Both the position numbers and the translations under genes were made by a program. The notes under the pieces were generated by a model. The model did not search any database. It had not been told where the DNA came from and saw only the letters and a list, made by a program, of their open reading frames with translations. From positions 124,001 through 188,000 of the forward strand of contig NZ_KQ949026.1 in NCBI RefSeq assembly GCF_001514285.1: a stretch of DNA of 64,000 nucleotides, given 5' to 3'. This DNA comes from Streptomyces sp. DSM 15324. GTDB lineage: Bacteria; Actinomycetota; Actinomycetes; Streptomycetales; Streptomycetaceae. Shown here one piece after another: positions 1-10,263 of this stretch (its first letter is position 1; every line of letters begins with the position of its first letter).

Positions 1-2459
<2,459 letters not shown>

Positions 2460-2467
<8 letters not shown>

Positions 2468-3614
2468 GCTGGCCCTCCATCAGGGATACGAAGCGGTCGA
2501 ACAGGTAGGCGGCGTCGTGCGGGCCGGCTGCCGCTTCGGGGTGGTACTGGACGGAGAAGCCCGGCTGGTCGAGCAGCTGGAGCCCCTCCACGACGTCGTC
2601 GTTGAGGCAGACGTGGGAGACCTCGGCGCGGCCGAAGGGCGTCTCGGTCACCCGGTCGAGCGGCGCGTCCACGGCGAAACCGTGGTTGTGCGCGGTGACC
2701 TCGACCTTGCCGGTCGTACGGTCCTGGACCGGCTGGTTGATGCCCCGGTGGCCGTACTTCAGCTTGTAGGTGCCGAAGCCGAGGGCGCGGCCGAGGATCT
2801 GGTTGCCGAAGCAGATGCCGAAGAGCGGGGTCTTCCGCTCCAGGACGGCGGTCATGAGGGCGACCGGGCCGTCGGCGGTGGCCGGGTCGCCGGGGCCGTT
2901 GGAGAAGAACACGCCGTCGGGGTTCACGGCGTAGAGGTCGTCCGCGGTCGCGGTGGCGGGCAGCACGTGCACCTCGATGCCGCGCTCGGCCATGCGGTGC
3001 GGGGTCATGCCCTTGATGCCGAGGTCGACCGCGGCGACGGTGAACCTCTTCTCGCCGATCGCGGGGACGACGTACGTCTCCTTGGTGGCGACCTCCTCGA
3101 AGAGGCTGGCGCCCTTCATGTGCGGCTGGGCCTGCACGCGCGCGAGGAGCTCGGTCTCGGCGCCGACCGCCTCGCCGGAGAAGATGCCGGCCCGCATGGA
3201 GCCGCGCTCGCGGAGGTGGCGGGTGAGGGCGCGGGTGTCGATGCCGGAGATCCCGACGATGTCCTGGGCGACCAGTTCGTCGTCCAGGGAACGCCGGGCG
3301 CGCCAGTTGGAGGGCACGCGCGCGGGGTCGCGCACGACGTAGCCGGAGACCCAGATGCGGCTGGACTCGTCGTCCTCGTCGTTCCAGCCGGTGTTGCCGA
3401 TCTGGGGGGCGGTCGCGACCACGATCTGGCGGTCGTACGACGGGTCGGTGAGGGTCTCCTGGTAGCCGGTCATACCGGTGGAGAACACCGCTTCGCCGAA
3501 GGTCTCCCCCACGGCCCCGTAAGCACGGCCGCGGAAGACCCGGCCGTCCTCCAGGACGAGTACGGCGGGAGTCACCTTCTTCGCAGAAGCGATTCCCCTG
3601 GTGGAGGTCGTCAT
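2460..3614 (-). CDS. carA: Carbamoyl-phosphate synthase small (glutaminase) subunit
   Basis: Glutamine amidotransferase subunit that releases ammonia for CarB. The 384-residue protein has the N-terminal CarA domain (from about residue 15) and a C-terminal class I glutamine amidotransferase domain. The nucleophile Cys sits in FGICFGNQ near residue 270, and the His-Glu pair is in QYHPE near residue 355. The ATG giving MTTSTRGIASAKK was chosen because upstream in-frame sequence is a reading-frame extension across the preceding gene. The start overlaps the stop of the PH-like gene by 4 bases (ATGA), and the end overlaps carB. Confidence 0.97.
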
Positions 3615-4201
3615 CGTTCGGCGCCTTCCGTCGTGTTGTTCTTGATCATGGAGTTGATGGCTTCGACCCACTCGGTGTGCTCGGCCGCGTGGTCCGAGCG
3701 GAAACCGGAGTCGATCAGCTTGTCGCCGTGCTGCCAGGTCACCACCAGCAGTCCGCCCTCGGTGAGGACCTTGCCGGCGATGCCCTTGCCGAGCAGTGCC
3801 TCGCGCAGTGCTCCGGCGGGGACGAAGAAGTCGGTCGCGCCGGGGCGTACGACGTCCAGGCCCGCGTCCGTGAGCGTCAGCTCGACACGGCTGCGGGTGC
3901 CCAGGCCGTGCGCCACGATGCGGTCGAGCCACTGCCCCGCGGTGGTGGAGCCGTGGTAGCGGCCGCTCATCGTCAGTCTCGCCGCACCGGGCTCGTCCGG
4001 CGCGGCGGGAAGCGGCGGGAGGTCGCCCTGGAGGGTGCCCCGCCACTTCCAGCCCTCGCGCATCAGCCAGTAGACGAGCGCGACGAAGAGTCCGAGGCCG
4101 ACCACCCAGCCGATGCGCGCGGCCCAGTCGGTCACCTGGGCCGATTCCTTCCCGGCCGCGAGGGCCGTGAGGGCCGGCGCCAGGGGTGCTGAAGATGTCA
4201 C
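3611..4201 (-). CDS. Membrane-anchored PH-like domain protein inside the pyrimidine operon
   Basis: A 196-residue protein of unknown role sits between pyrC and carA. It has one predicted membrane segment near residues 29-47 (IGWVVGLGLFVALVYWLM). A soluble C-terminal domain of about 130 residues, with alternating strands, resembles a bacterial PH-like fold. The GTG start overlaps the pyrC stop by 4 bases, and its own stop overlaps carA by 4, so it is locked into pyr operon translation. No catalytic motif was seen. Streptomyces genomes are known to have a gene at this position. The PH-like assignment comes from sequence feel, not a search; a scaffold for the pathway enzymes is only a guess. Confidence 0.75.
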   Translation of the reverse strand: MTSSAPLAPALTALAAGKESAQVTDWAARIGWVVGLGLFVALVYWLMREGWKWRGTLQGDLPPLPAAPDEPGAARLTMSGRYHGSTTAGQWLDRIVAHGLGTRSRVELTLTDAGLDVVRPGATDFFVPAGALREALLGKGIAGKVLTEGGLLVVTWQHGDKLIDSGFRSDHAAEHTEWVEAINSMIKNNTTEGAER

Positions 4202-5484
4202 GTGAGCTTCCCGTCGACGAGCGTGGCCTTGCCCCGGAGCCACGTGTGCGTGACACGGCCCGGCAGCTCACGCCCCTCGTACGGGGTGTTGCGGCTGCGC
4301 GAGGCGAAGCCCGCGGGGTCGACGGACCCACGGTATGCCGTGTCGACGAGCGTGAGGTTGGCGGGCTCACCTGCCGAGACGGGGCGCCCGTGGCCGCGCG
4401 CGCGGCCGATGCGCGCGGGCGCGGCGGACATGCGGTCGGCGACCCCGGCCCAGTCCAGCAGGCCCGTCTCCACCATGGTCTCCTGGACCACCGACAGCGC
4501 GGTCTCCAGGCCCACCATGCCCATGGCGGCGGCGGCCCACTCGCAGTCCTTGTCCTCGTGCGGGTGCGGGGCGTGGTCGGTGGCGACGATGTCGATCGTG
4601 CCGTCGGCGAGGGCCTCGCGCAGGGCCCGCACGTCACGCTCGGTGCGCAGCGGCGGGTTGACCTTGTAGACGGGGTTGTAGGACCGCACCAGCTCGTCGG
4701 TGAGGAGCAGGTGGTGCGGGGTGACCTCGGCGGTGACGTCGATGCCGCGGGACTTGGCCCAGCGGACGATCTCGACCGACCCGGCGGTCGACAGGTGGCA
4801 GATGTGGACGCGGGAGCCGACGTGCTCGGCGAGCAGGACGTCCCGGGCGATGATCGATTCCTCGGCCACCGCGGGCCAGCCGCCGAGGCCGAGCTCGGCG
4901 GAGACGACGCCCTCGTTCATCTGGGCGCCCTCGGTCAGCCGGGGCTCCTGCGCGTGCTGGGCGACGACCCCGCCGAAGGCCTTCACGTACTCCAGCGCGC
5001 GCCGCATGATCACGGCGTCGTCGACGCACTTGCCGTCGTCGGAGAAGACGGTGACGCCGGCGGCCGACTCGTGCATGGCGCCCAGCTCGGCGAGCTTGCG
5101 GCCCTCCAGGCCGACGGTGACGGCGCCGATGGGCTGTACGTCGCAGTAGCCGTGCTCCCGGCCGAGCCGGTAGACCTGCTCGACCACGCCGGCCGTGTCG
5201 GCCACGGGGAAGGTGTTGGCCATGGCGAACACGGCGGTGTAGCCGCCGGAGGCCGCCGCGCGCGTGCCGGTCAGCACGGTCTCGGAGTCCTCGCGGCCCG
5301 GCTCGCGCAGATGGGTGTGCAGGTCGACCAGGCCCGGCAGCAGCACCTTGCCTGCGGCCTCGACGACCTCGGCGCCCTCGGCGCTCAGGCCGGTGCCCAC
5401 CTCGGCGATGACGGCGCCGTCGATCAGGACGTCCTGCGACTCGCCGCCGAGCACCTTCGCACCACGGATCAGGATCTTGCTCAT
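4198..5484 (-). CDS. pyrC: Dihydroorotase
   Basis: Cyclises N-carbamoyl-L-aspartate to dihydroorotate, the third step of UMP synthesis. The 428-residue length fits the class I (Bacillus-type) amidohydrolase enzyme. The zinc motif DLHTHLREPG lies near residues 53-62, further metal His residues are in AQHAQEP and ICHLSTAG, and the catalytic Asp is in ATDHAPHPHEDK near residue 305. The ATG start lies only 6 bases after the pyrB stop. The stop overlaps the GTG of the PH-like gene. Clear identification. Confidence 0.97.
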   Translation of the reverse strand: MSKILIRGAKVLGGESQDVLIDGAVIAEVGTGLSAEGAEVVEAAGKVLLPGLVDLHTHLREPGREDSETVLTGTRAAASGGYTAVFAMANTFPVADTAGVVEQVYRLGREHGYCDVQPIGAVTVGLEGRKLAELGAMHESAAGVTVFSDDGKCVDDAVIMRRALEYVKAFGGVVAQHAQEPRLTEGAQMNEGVVSAELGLGGWPAVAEESIIARDVLLAEHVGSRVHICHLSTAGSVEIVRWAKSRGIDVTAEVTPHHLLLTDELVRSYNPVYKVNPPLRTERDVRALREALADGTIDIVATDHAPHPHEDKDCEWAAAAMGMVGLETALSVVQETMVETGLLDWAGVADRMSAAPARIGRARGHGRPVSAGEPANLTLVDTAYRGSVDPAGFASRSRNTPYEGRELPGRVTHTWLRGKATLVDGKLT

Positions 5485-5490
5485 GGGTTG

Positions 5491-6471
5491 TTACTTCTCC
5501 TCGGTGGTACGGGCGTGGCTGACGGCGGGTTCGTTGCCGCCCAGGAGCAGATAGAGGACGGCCATCCGGATCGACACGCCGTTGGCGACCTGTTCGACGA
5601 CGGTGCAGCGGTCGGAGTCGGCGACCTCGGCGGTGATCTCCATGCCGCGGACCATCGGGCCCGGGTGCATCACGATGGCGTGCTCGGGCATCCGCGCCAT
5701 GCGGTCGCCGTCGAGGCCGTAGCGCCGCGAGTACTCGCGCTCGGTCGGGAAGAAGGCGGCGTTCATGCGTTCGCGCTGGACGCGGAGCATCATCACGGCG
5801 TCCGACTTGGGCAGCACGGCGTCGAGGTCGTACGACACCTCGCAGGGCCAGTGCTCCACGCCGACCGGGACCAGCGTGGGCGGGGCGACGAGGGTGACCT
5901 CGGCGCCGAGGGTGTGCAGCAGGTCGACGTTGGAGCGGGCGACCCGGCTGTGCAGGACGTCGCCGACGAGGGTGATCCGCTTGCCGGCGAGGTCCCGGCC
6001 GAGCCCGGCGTCGCGGCCGACCAGCCTCCGGCGCATGGTGAAGGCGTCGAGCAGGGCCTGGGTGGGGTGCTGGTGGGTGCCGTCGCCCGCGTTGACGACG
6101 GCGGCGTCGATCCAGCCGGAGTTGGCGAGGCGGTAGGGCGCCCCGGAGGCACCGTGCCGGATGACCACGGCGTCGACGCCCATGGCCTCCAGCGTCTGGG
6201 CGGTGTCCTTCAGGGACTCGCCCTTGGACACGCTGGAGCCCTTGGCGGAGAAGTTGATGACGTCCGCGGAGAGACGCTTCTCGGCGGCCTCGAACGAGAT
6301 ACGCGTGCGCGTGGAGTCCTCGAAGAAGAGGTTGACGATCGTGCGGCCGCGCAGGGTCGGCAGTTTCTTGATGGGCCGGTCGGCCACCCGGGCCATCTCC
6401 TCGGCGGTGTCGAGGATCAGGACGGCGTCGTCGCGGGAGAGGTCGGCGGCCGAGATGAGATGACGCTGCAT
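5491..6471 (-). CDS. pyrB: Aspartate carbamoyltransferase catalytic chain
   Basis: Joins carbamoyl phosphate and aspartate, the committed step of pyrimidine synthesis. The 326-residue protein has the carbamoyl-phosphate site FFEDSTRTRISFE near residues 49-61, HPTQALLDAF in the middle, and HPGPMVRG toward the C-terminus, which binds aspartate and phosphate. No pyrI regulatory chain is nearby, consistent with an unregulated catalytic trimer or a complex with PyrC. The ATG is preceded by ACGGAG at proper spacing. An 86-base gap separates it from pyrR, with which it is probably cotranscribed. Confidence 0.97.
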   Translation of the reverse strand: MQRHLISAADLSRDDAVLILDTAEEMARVADRPIKKLPTLRGRTIVNLFFEDSTRTRISFEAAEKRLSADVINFSAKGSSVSKGESLKDTAQTLEAMGVDAVVIRHGASGAPYRLANSGWIDAAVVNAGDGTHQHPTQALLDAFTMRRRLVGRDAGLGRDLAGKRITLVGDVLHSRVARSNVDLLHTLGAEVTLVAPPTLVPVGVEHWPCEVSYDLDAVLPKSDAVMMLRVQRERMNAAFFPTEREYSRRYGLDGDRMARMPEHAIVMHPGPMVRGMEITAEVADSDRCTVVEQVANGVSIRMAVLYLLLGGNEPAVSHARTTEEK

Positions 6472-6557
6472 CTGTCAGGCTCCGTAAGGCAGTTCACGAA
6501 TTGGGGAGATTCCGGGCAGGCGAGGGCATGCCGAGGGGGCGTGCCGGGCTCGGTCCG

Positions 6558-7124
6558 CTACGGGGTCTGCTTCACACCGAGCAGCACGGTGTCGCGACCG
6601 TCCTCCTCGGCGAGCTGGACCTTGACCGTCTCCCGCAGCGACGTGGGGAGGTTCTTGCCGACGTAGTCGGCGCGGATGGGCAGTTCGCGGTGGCCGCGGT
6701 CGACGAGGACCGCGAGCTGGACCGCGCGCGGGCGCCCGATGTCGTTCAGGGCGTCGAGGGCGGCGCGGATGGTGCGGCCGGAGAAGAGCACGTCGTCGAC
6801 GAGGACGACCAGCTTGCCGTCGATGCCGTCACCGGGGATCTCGGTGCGGGCCAGCGCACGCGGCGGGTGCATGCGCAGGTCGTCGCGGTACATGGTGATG
6901 TCGAGCGAGCCGACCGGGACCTTGCGGTCGGTGATCTCCTCGAGCTTGGCGGCGAGCCGCTGGGCGAGGAAGACGCCGCGGGTCGGGATGCCGAGGAGCA
7001 CCACGTCGTCGGCGCCCTTGGCGCGTTCGACGATCTCGTGGGCGATGCGGGTCAGGACCCGCGCGATGTCGGGGCCTTCGAGCACGGGCCGCGCGTCGGA
7101 GGTGTGGGAGTCGAGCCTGTCCAT
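6558..7124 (-). CDS. pyrR: PyrR bifunctional regulator and uracil phosphoribosyltransferase
   Basis: RNA-binding regulator of the pyr operon that also has weak uracil phosphoribosyltransferase activity. The 188-residue protein carries the PRPP-binding motif VVLVDDVLFSGRTI near residues 105-118, and it has the Arg-rich surface region typical of PyrR. First gene of the operon. In mycobacteria PyrR is known to repress translation by binding its own leader. The structured leader just upstream, which masks the ribosome binding site, implies the same autoregulation here. Confidence 0.96.
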   Translation of the reverse strand: MDRLDSHTSDARPVLEGPDIARVLTRIAHEIVERAKGADDVVLLGIPTRGVFLAQRLAAKLEEITDRKVPVGSLDITMYRDDLRMHPPRALARTEIPGDGIDGKLVVLVDDVLFSGRTIRAALDALNDIGRPRAVQLAVLVDRGHRELPIRADYVGKNLPTSLRETVKVQLAEEDGRDTVLLGVKQTP

Positions 7125-7132
7125 ACGGAACG

Positions 7133-7174
7133 GACCTCCTTCTCCGCCTCACGGGACGGACCTTAAAGGACGTC
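7133..7174 (-). promoter_or_regulatory. PyrR-binding stem-loop sequestering the pyrR ribosome binding site
   Basis: In the pyrR leader RNA, positions 7174-7166 (GACGUCCUU) pair with 7141-7133 (AAGGAGGUC) through one mismatch. Inside, UCCGUC pairs with GGCGGA around the hexaloop CCGUGA. The loop and flank contain GUGAGG, which matches the conserved PyrR-loop element. The AAGGAGG Shine-Dalgarno, 8 bases from the pyrR ATG, is the 3' arm, so folding or PyrR-UMP binding would block translation. A candidate -10 (TACGGT, 7195-7190) would start the transcript about 10 bases upstream of the stem. The structure was found by hand pairing; the mechanism is inferred from M. smegmatis PyrR. Confidence 0.8.
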
Positions 7175-7278
7175 GGGTTTGCGCCATCCACCGTAGCAGC
7201 CCGTCGGGACGGCCCTGATCACCCCTATGGAGTAATCGGCCATCGATACCACGGAAGAGTCGGTGTGGACCATTCGGC

Positions 7279-7308
7279 TTGACGCAGAAGAATCACGCTG
7301 CGTAACCT
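7279..7308 (+). promoter_or_regulatory. bldD promoter with BldD autoregulatory box
   Basis: A promoter-like pair, TTGACG (7279-7284) and TAACCT (7303-7308) with an 18-base spacer, lies about 70 bases upstream of bldD. Positions 7292-7306 (ATCACGCTGCGTAAC) match the published BldD consensus nTnACnC(A/T)GnGTnAn at every fixed position. The box overlaps the -10 hexamer, so bound BldD should exclude RNA polymerase. Autorepression of bldD is established in S. coelicolor. The exact start of transcription is inferred. Confidence 0.82.
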
Positions 7309-7378
7309 CACAATGAGTTACCAGCCGCGCGGTACGGAAACCCATGCCGGCCGCGTCGACCCAGTGCCGGGGAGCTAT

Positions 7379-7879
7379 ATGTCCAGCGAATACGCCAAAC
7401 AGCTCGGGGCCAAGCTCCGGGCGATCCGCACCCAGCAGGGCCTTTCCCTCCACGGTGTCGAGGAGAAGTCCCAGGGACGCTGGAAGGCGGTCGTGGTCGG
7501 TTCGTACGAGCGCGGAGACCGCGCCGTGACCGTGCAGCGCCTCGCCGAGCTGGCGGACTTCTACGGCGTCCCCGTGCAGGAGCTGCTGCCGGGCACCACC
7601 CCGGGCGGGGCGGCCGAGCCGCCGCCGAAGCTGGTCCTGGACCTGGAGCGGCTGGCCCACGTGCCGGTCGAGAAGGCGGGTCCCCTCCAGCGCTACGCGG
7701 CGACGATCCAGTCGCAGCGCGGTGACTACAACGGCAAGGTGCTGTCGATCCGCCAGGACGACCTGCGCACCCTCGCCGTCATCTACGACCAGTCGCCCTC
7801 GGTCCTGACCGAGCAGCTGATCAGCTGGGGCGTGCTGGACGCGGACGCGCGCCGCGCCGTCTCCCACGAGGAGGGCTGA
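7379..7879 (+). CDS. bldD: BldD, c-di-GMP-responsive developmental repressor
   Basis: Master repressor that keeps sporulation genes off during vegetative growth. The 166-residue protein has an N-terminal XRE-type helix-turn-helix domain (about residues 8-70). A C-terminal domain carries the c-di-GMP signature, R114-G-D116, eight residues, then R125-Q-D-D128. With the ligand, two BldD molecules are held together by a tetrameric c-di-GMP cage. The start ATG giving MSSEYAKQLG was chosen over an upstream in-frame ATG at 7313 because it matches the known protein, and the upstream one lies only a few bases after the -10 region. Divergent from pyrR. Confidence 0.97.
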   Translation: MSSEYAKQLGAKLRAIRTQQGLSLHGVEEKSQGRWKAVVVGSYERGDRAVTVQRLAELADFYGVPVQELLPGTTPGGAAEPPPKLVLDLERLAHVPVEKAGPLQRYAATIQSQRGDYNGKVLSIRQDDLRTLAVIYDQSPSVLTEQLISWGVLDADARRAVSHEEG

Positions 7880-7908
7880 GCCGCTCCGCGGCCCAGCAGA
7901 AACGTGCC

Positions 7909-7954
7909 GCCGGGGTGGCCGGAACCTGTTGGTTCCGGCCACCCCGGCTTTTTT
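7909..7954 (+). terminator. Rho-independent terminator of bldD
   Basis: A perfect 18-base-pair stem (7909-7926 with 7931-7948), tetraloop TGTT, then six T. It begins 30 bases after the bldD stop. This is a textbook intrinsic terminator, unusual in such GC-rich DNA for having a full T tract. Confidence 0.95.
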
Positions 7955-7966
7955 GGGCCGTACGAG

Positions 7967-8006
7967 CGCCGGAGGGCCCACAGCAGGCGCTGTGGGCCCT
8001 CCGGCG
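7967..8006 (-). terminator. Hairpin terminator after nusB
   Basis: A perfect 18-base-pair stem (7967-7984 with 7989-8006) and loop AGGC lies 14 bases beyond the nusB stop. There is no T tract on the minus strand, which is common for streptomycete terminators. Together with the bldD terminator it separates two convergent genes. Confidence 0.8.
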
Positions 8007-8020
8007 TTGGTCGTGACCGC

Positions 8021-8455
8021 CTATGCCCCGTCCCGGCGGAGCGACGGCTTGAGCTCCTTCAGCCGGGCGAGCAGGCCGTTGACGAACGCCGGGGAGTCGT
8101 CCGTGGAGAACTCCTTCGCCAGCTGCACCATCTCGTCGATGACGACGGCGTCCGGGGTCTCGTCGACCCAGATCAGCTCGTAGGCGCCGAGCCGCAGGAT
8201 GTTGCGGTCGACGACCGGCATCCGGTCGAGGGTCCAGCCGACGGAGTACTGCGCGATCAGCTCGTCGATCCGCTTCACGTGGTCCGCGTAGCCCTCGACC
8301 AGCTGCATCGTGTACTCGCTCACCGGCGGCTGCCGGGTGTCGGACCGGGAGTGCCGGACCCAGTCCGCGAGGACCGTGAGGACGTCGGCTCCGCGCTGGT
8401 CGCCCTCGAAGAGGATCTGGAAGGCGCGCTTGCGGGCCGTGTTGCGGGCAGCCAC
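8021..8455 (-). CDS. nusB: Transcription antitermination protein NusB
   Basis: Small all-helical RNA-binding factor that pairs with NusE (S10) on boxA RNA for antitermination of rRNA transcription. At 144 residues it matches the family. It starts MAARNTARKRAFQILFEGDQRG, with the Arg-rich N-terminal helix, and has the conserved DRNILRLGAYELIW near residues 85-98 and FVNGLLARL near the C-terminus. GTG start, 2 bases after the efp stop, so efp and nusB are one operon as in many actinobacteria. Confidence 0.95.
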   Translation of the reverse strand: MAARNTARKRAFQILFEGDQRGADVLTVLADWVRHSRSDTRQPPVSEYTMQLVEGYADHVKRIDELIAQYSVGWTLDRMPVVDRNILRLGAYELIWVDETPDAVVIDEMVQLAKEFSTDDSPAFVNGLLARLKELKPSLRRDGA

Positions 8456-8457
8456 GG

Positions 8458-9024
8458 TTAGCTGTTCACCCGGCCGAGGTAGTCGCTGCTGCGCGTGTCG
8501 ACCTTGATCTTCTCACCGGTGGTGATGAAGAGCGGGACCTGGATCTGGTGACCGGTCTCCAGGGTGGCGGGCTTGGTGCCACCGGTGGAGCGGTCGCCCT
8601 GGAGGCCCGGCTCGGTCTCGGCGACGGTCAGCTCGACGGCGGCCGGCAGCTCGACGAAGAGCACCTCGCCCTCGTGCCGGGCGACGGTGGCCTCGAAACC
8701 CTCGATCAGGAAGTTCGCGGCGTCGCCGACGGTCTTGCGGTCGATGTGCAGCTGGTCGTAGGTCTCCATGTCCATGAAGACGAAGTACTCGCCGTCCATG
8801 TACGAGAACTGCATGTCGCTCTTGTCGACAGTGGCCGTCTCGACCTTGACGCCGGCGTTGAAGGTCTTGTCGACCACCTTGCCGGACAGCACGTTCTTGA
8901 GCTTGGTGCGCACGAAGGCCGGGCCCTTGCCGGGCTTGACGTGCTGGAACTCGACGACGGACCAGAGCTGGCCGCCTTCGAGCTTGAGCACCAGGCCGTT
9001 CTTGAGGTCGTTCGTGGAAGCCAC
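8458..9024 (-). CDS. efp: Translation elongation factor P
   Basis: Binds between the P and E sites to rescue ribosomes stalled on consecutive prolines. The 188-residue protein has the KOW-like N-domain with the tip loop KPGKGPAF (Lys33), then two OB domains ending with TGEKIKVDTRSSDYLGRV. The PGKGP loop belongs to the actinobacterial subfamily reported to work without lysine modification, and no modification enzyme gene is seen nearby. The GTG start follows AGGAGA at proper spacing; longer in-frame starts lie in the gap and the M24 gene. Operon with nusB. Confidence 0.97.
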   Translation of the reverse strand: MASTNDLKNGLVLKLEGGQLWSVVEFQHVKPGKGPAFVRTKLKNVLSGKVVDKTFNAGVKVETATVDKSDMQFSYMDGEYFVFMDMETYDQLHIDRKTVGDAANFLIEGFEATVARHEGEVLFVELPAAVELTVAETEPGLQGDRSTGGTKPATLETGHQIQVPLFITTGEKIKVDTRSSDYLGRVNS

Positions 9025-9073
9025 GGTTGCGGAATCTCCTGGACTGACGTGGACGACCCCGGGGCACGCACCT

Positions 9074-10183
9074 CTACAGCGCGAGCAGCTCCTTGGTCGT
9101 GATGGTGAGTAGCTCGGGTCCGCCGTCCGCCTCGGGGCGTACGACGAGCGTGTCATCGATCCGGACACCGCCCCGGCCCGGGAGGTGGACCCCCGGTTCG
9201 ACGGTGACCGGCACGCAAGCGTCCAGTTTACCCATGGCCGCGGGAGTCAACTGCGGGTCCTCGTCGATTTCGAGTCCGACCCCGTGCCCGGTGAGCGCCG
9301 GGAGGCCCTGTGCGTACCCCGCGGAGTCCAGTACCTGGCGGGCGGCGCGGTCCACGTCACGGTAGGCGGCACCGGGGGCCAGGGACTCCCGCCCGGCGCG
9401 CTGGGCTGCGAAGACGAGGTCGTACAGCTCGATCTGCCAGTCGGCGGGGGACGTACCGATGACGAAGGTACGGCCGATCTCGCAGCGGTAGCCGCGGTAG
9501 GCGGCGCCGAGGCAGACCGAGAGGAAGTCGCCCTCCTCGACCCGTCGGTCCGTGGGGCGGTGGCCCGGCCGGCCGGAGTTCGGGCCGGTGGCCACCGAGG
9601 TGGGGAAGGCGGGGCCGTCGGCGCCGTGGTCGACGAGCCGGCGCTCGAGTTCGAGGGCGAGGTGCCGCTCGGTCCGGCCGACGAGGATCGACTCCAGCAG
9701 CTCGCCGAGGGCCTGGTCGGCGATCTCGGCGCCGACCCGGAGGCAGGAGATCTCCTCCTCGTCCTTGACGACGCGGAGCTGTTCGACGGCACTGCCGAGG
9801 TCCGCGAGGCGCAGGCGGGGGGCGACCGAGCGCAGGGCGCGGTGGCGGGCCACCGTGAGGTGGTGCTCCTCGACCGCGAGGGAGTCGCCGCCCTCCGCGG
9901 TGAGGATGTCCGCGGCGGCGACGGCGGGGTCGCCGCCGGCGCGGGGCAGGGAGCGCGTCCTGAGCCGTTCGTCGGGACGGGCCTCGGGACGGTCGTCGGG
10001 CGGGCCGGGGCAGACGAGGAGGTCCTCCTCCTCGCGTCTGCCCAGCAGCAGGACGGCCGCCCTGGGGGCGGCGCCCGCGAGGTACCTCACATTGGCCGGG
10101 CGGGAGATGAGCGCGGCTGTGCTGCCGCCGGCGTTGCAGCGGTCCCTCAGTCGCTTGCGGCGTGACGCGTACCTCTCTGACAT
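9074..10183 (-). CDS. M24 (Xaa-Pro peptidase-like) protein with altered metal ligands
   Basis: A 369-residue protein with a creatinase-type N-terminal domain and a pita-bread M24 domain (from about residue 150). It lies between aroB and efp, where M. tuberculosis has pepQ. Several positions that normally bind the two metals differ. The usual VDLG reads VCLG, the SD before IxR reads CE, the catalytic His of IHE reads IDE, and the last Glu (RIED) reads RIDD. TGHGVGL and VEPG are retained. It may be a weak peptidase, use another metal arrangement, or be a binding protein. The ATG start giving MSERYASRRK follows the upstream gene by 80 bases. Confidence 0.8.
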   Translation of the reverse strand: MSERYASRRKRLRDRCNAGGSTAALISRPANVRYLAGAAPRAAVLLLGRREEEDLLVCPGPPDDRPEARPDERLRTRSLPRAGGDPAVAAADILTAEGGDSLAVEEHHLTVARHRALRSVAPRLRLADLGSAVEQLRVVKDEEEISCLRVGAEIADQALGELLESILVGRTERHLALELERRLVDHGADGPAFPTSVATGPNSGRPGHRPTDRRVEEGDFLSVCLGAAYRGYRCEIGRTFVIGTSPADWQIELYDLVFAAQRAGRESLAPGAAYRDVDRAARQVLDSAGYAQGLPALTGHGVGLEIDEDPQLTPAAMGKLDACVPVTVEPGVHLPGRGGVRIDDTLVVRPEADGGPELLTITTKELLAL

Positions 10184-10263
10184 GAGTCGAGCGTATGAGG
10201 GGTGGGGGTTTTGTGCCGGTTGGGAGGGCCGAGTGGGGTGCGTGGTCCGGTGGGGGTGGTCCC

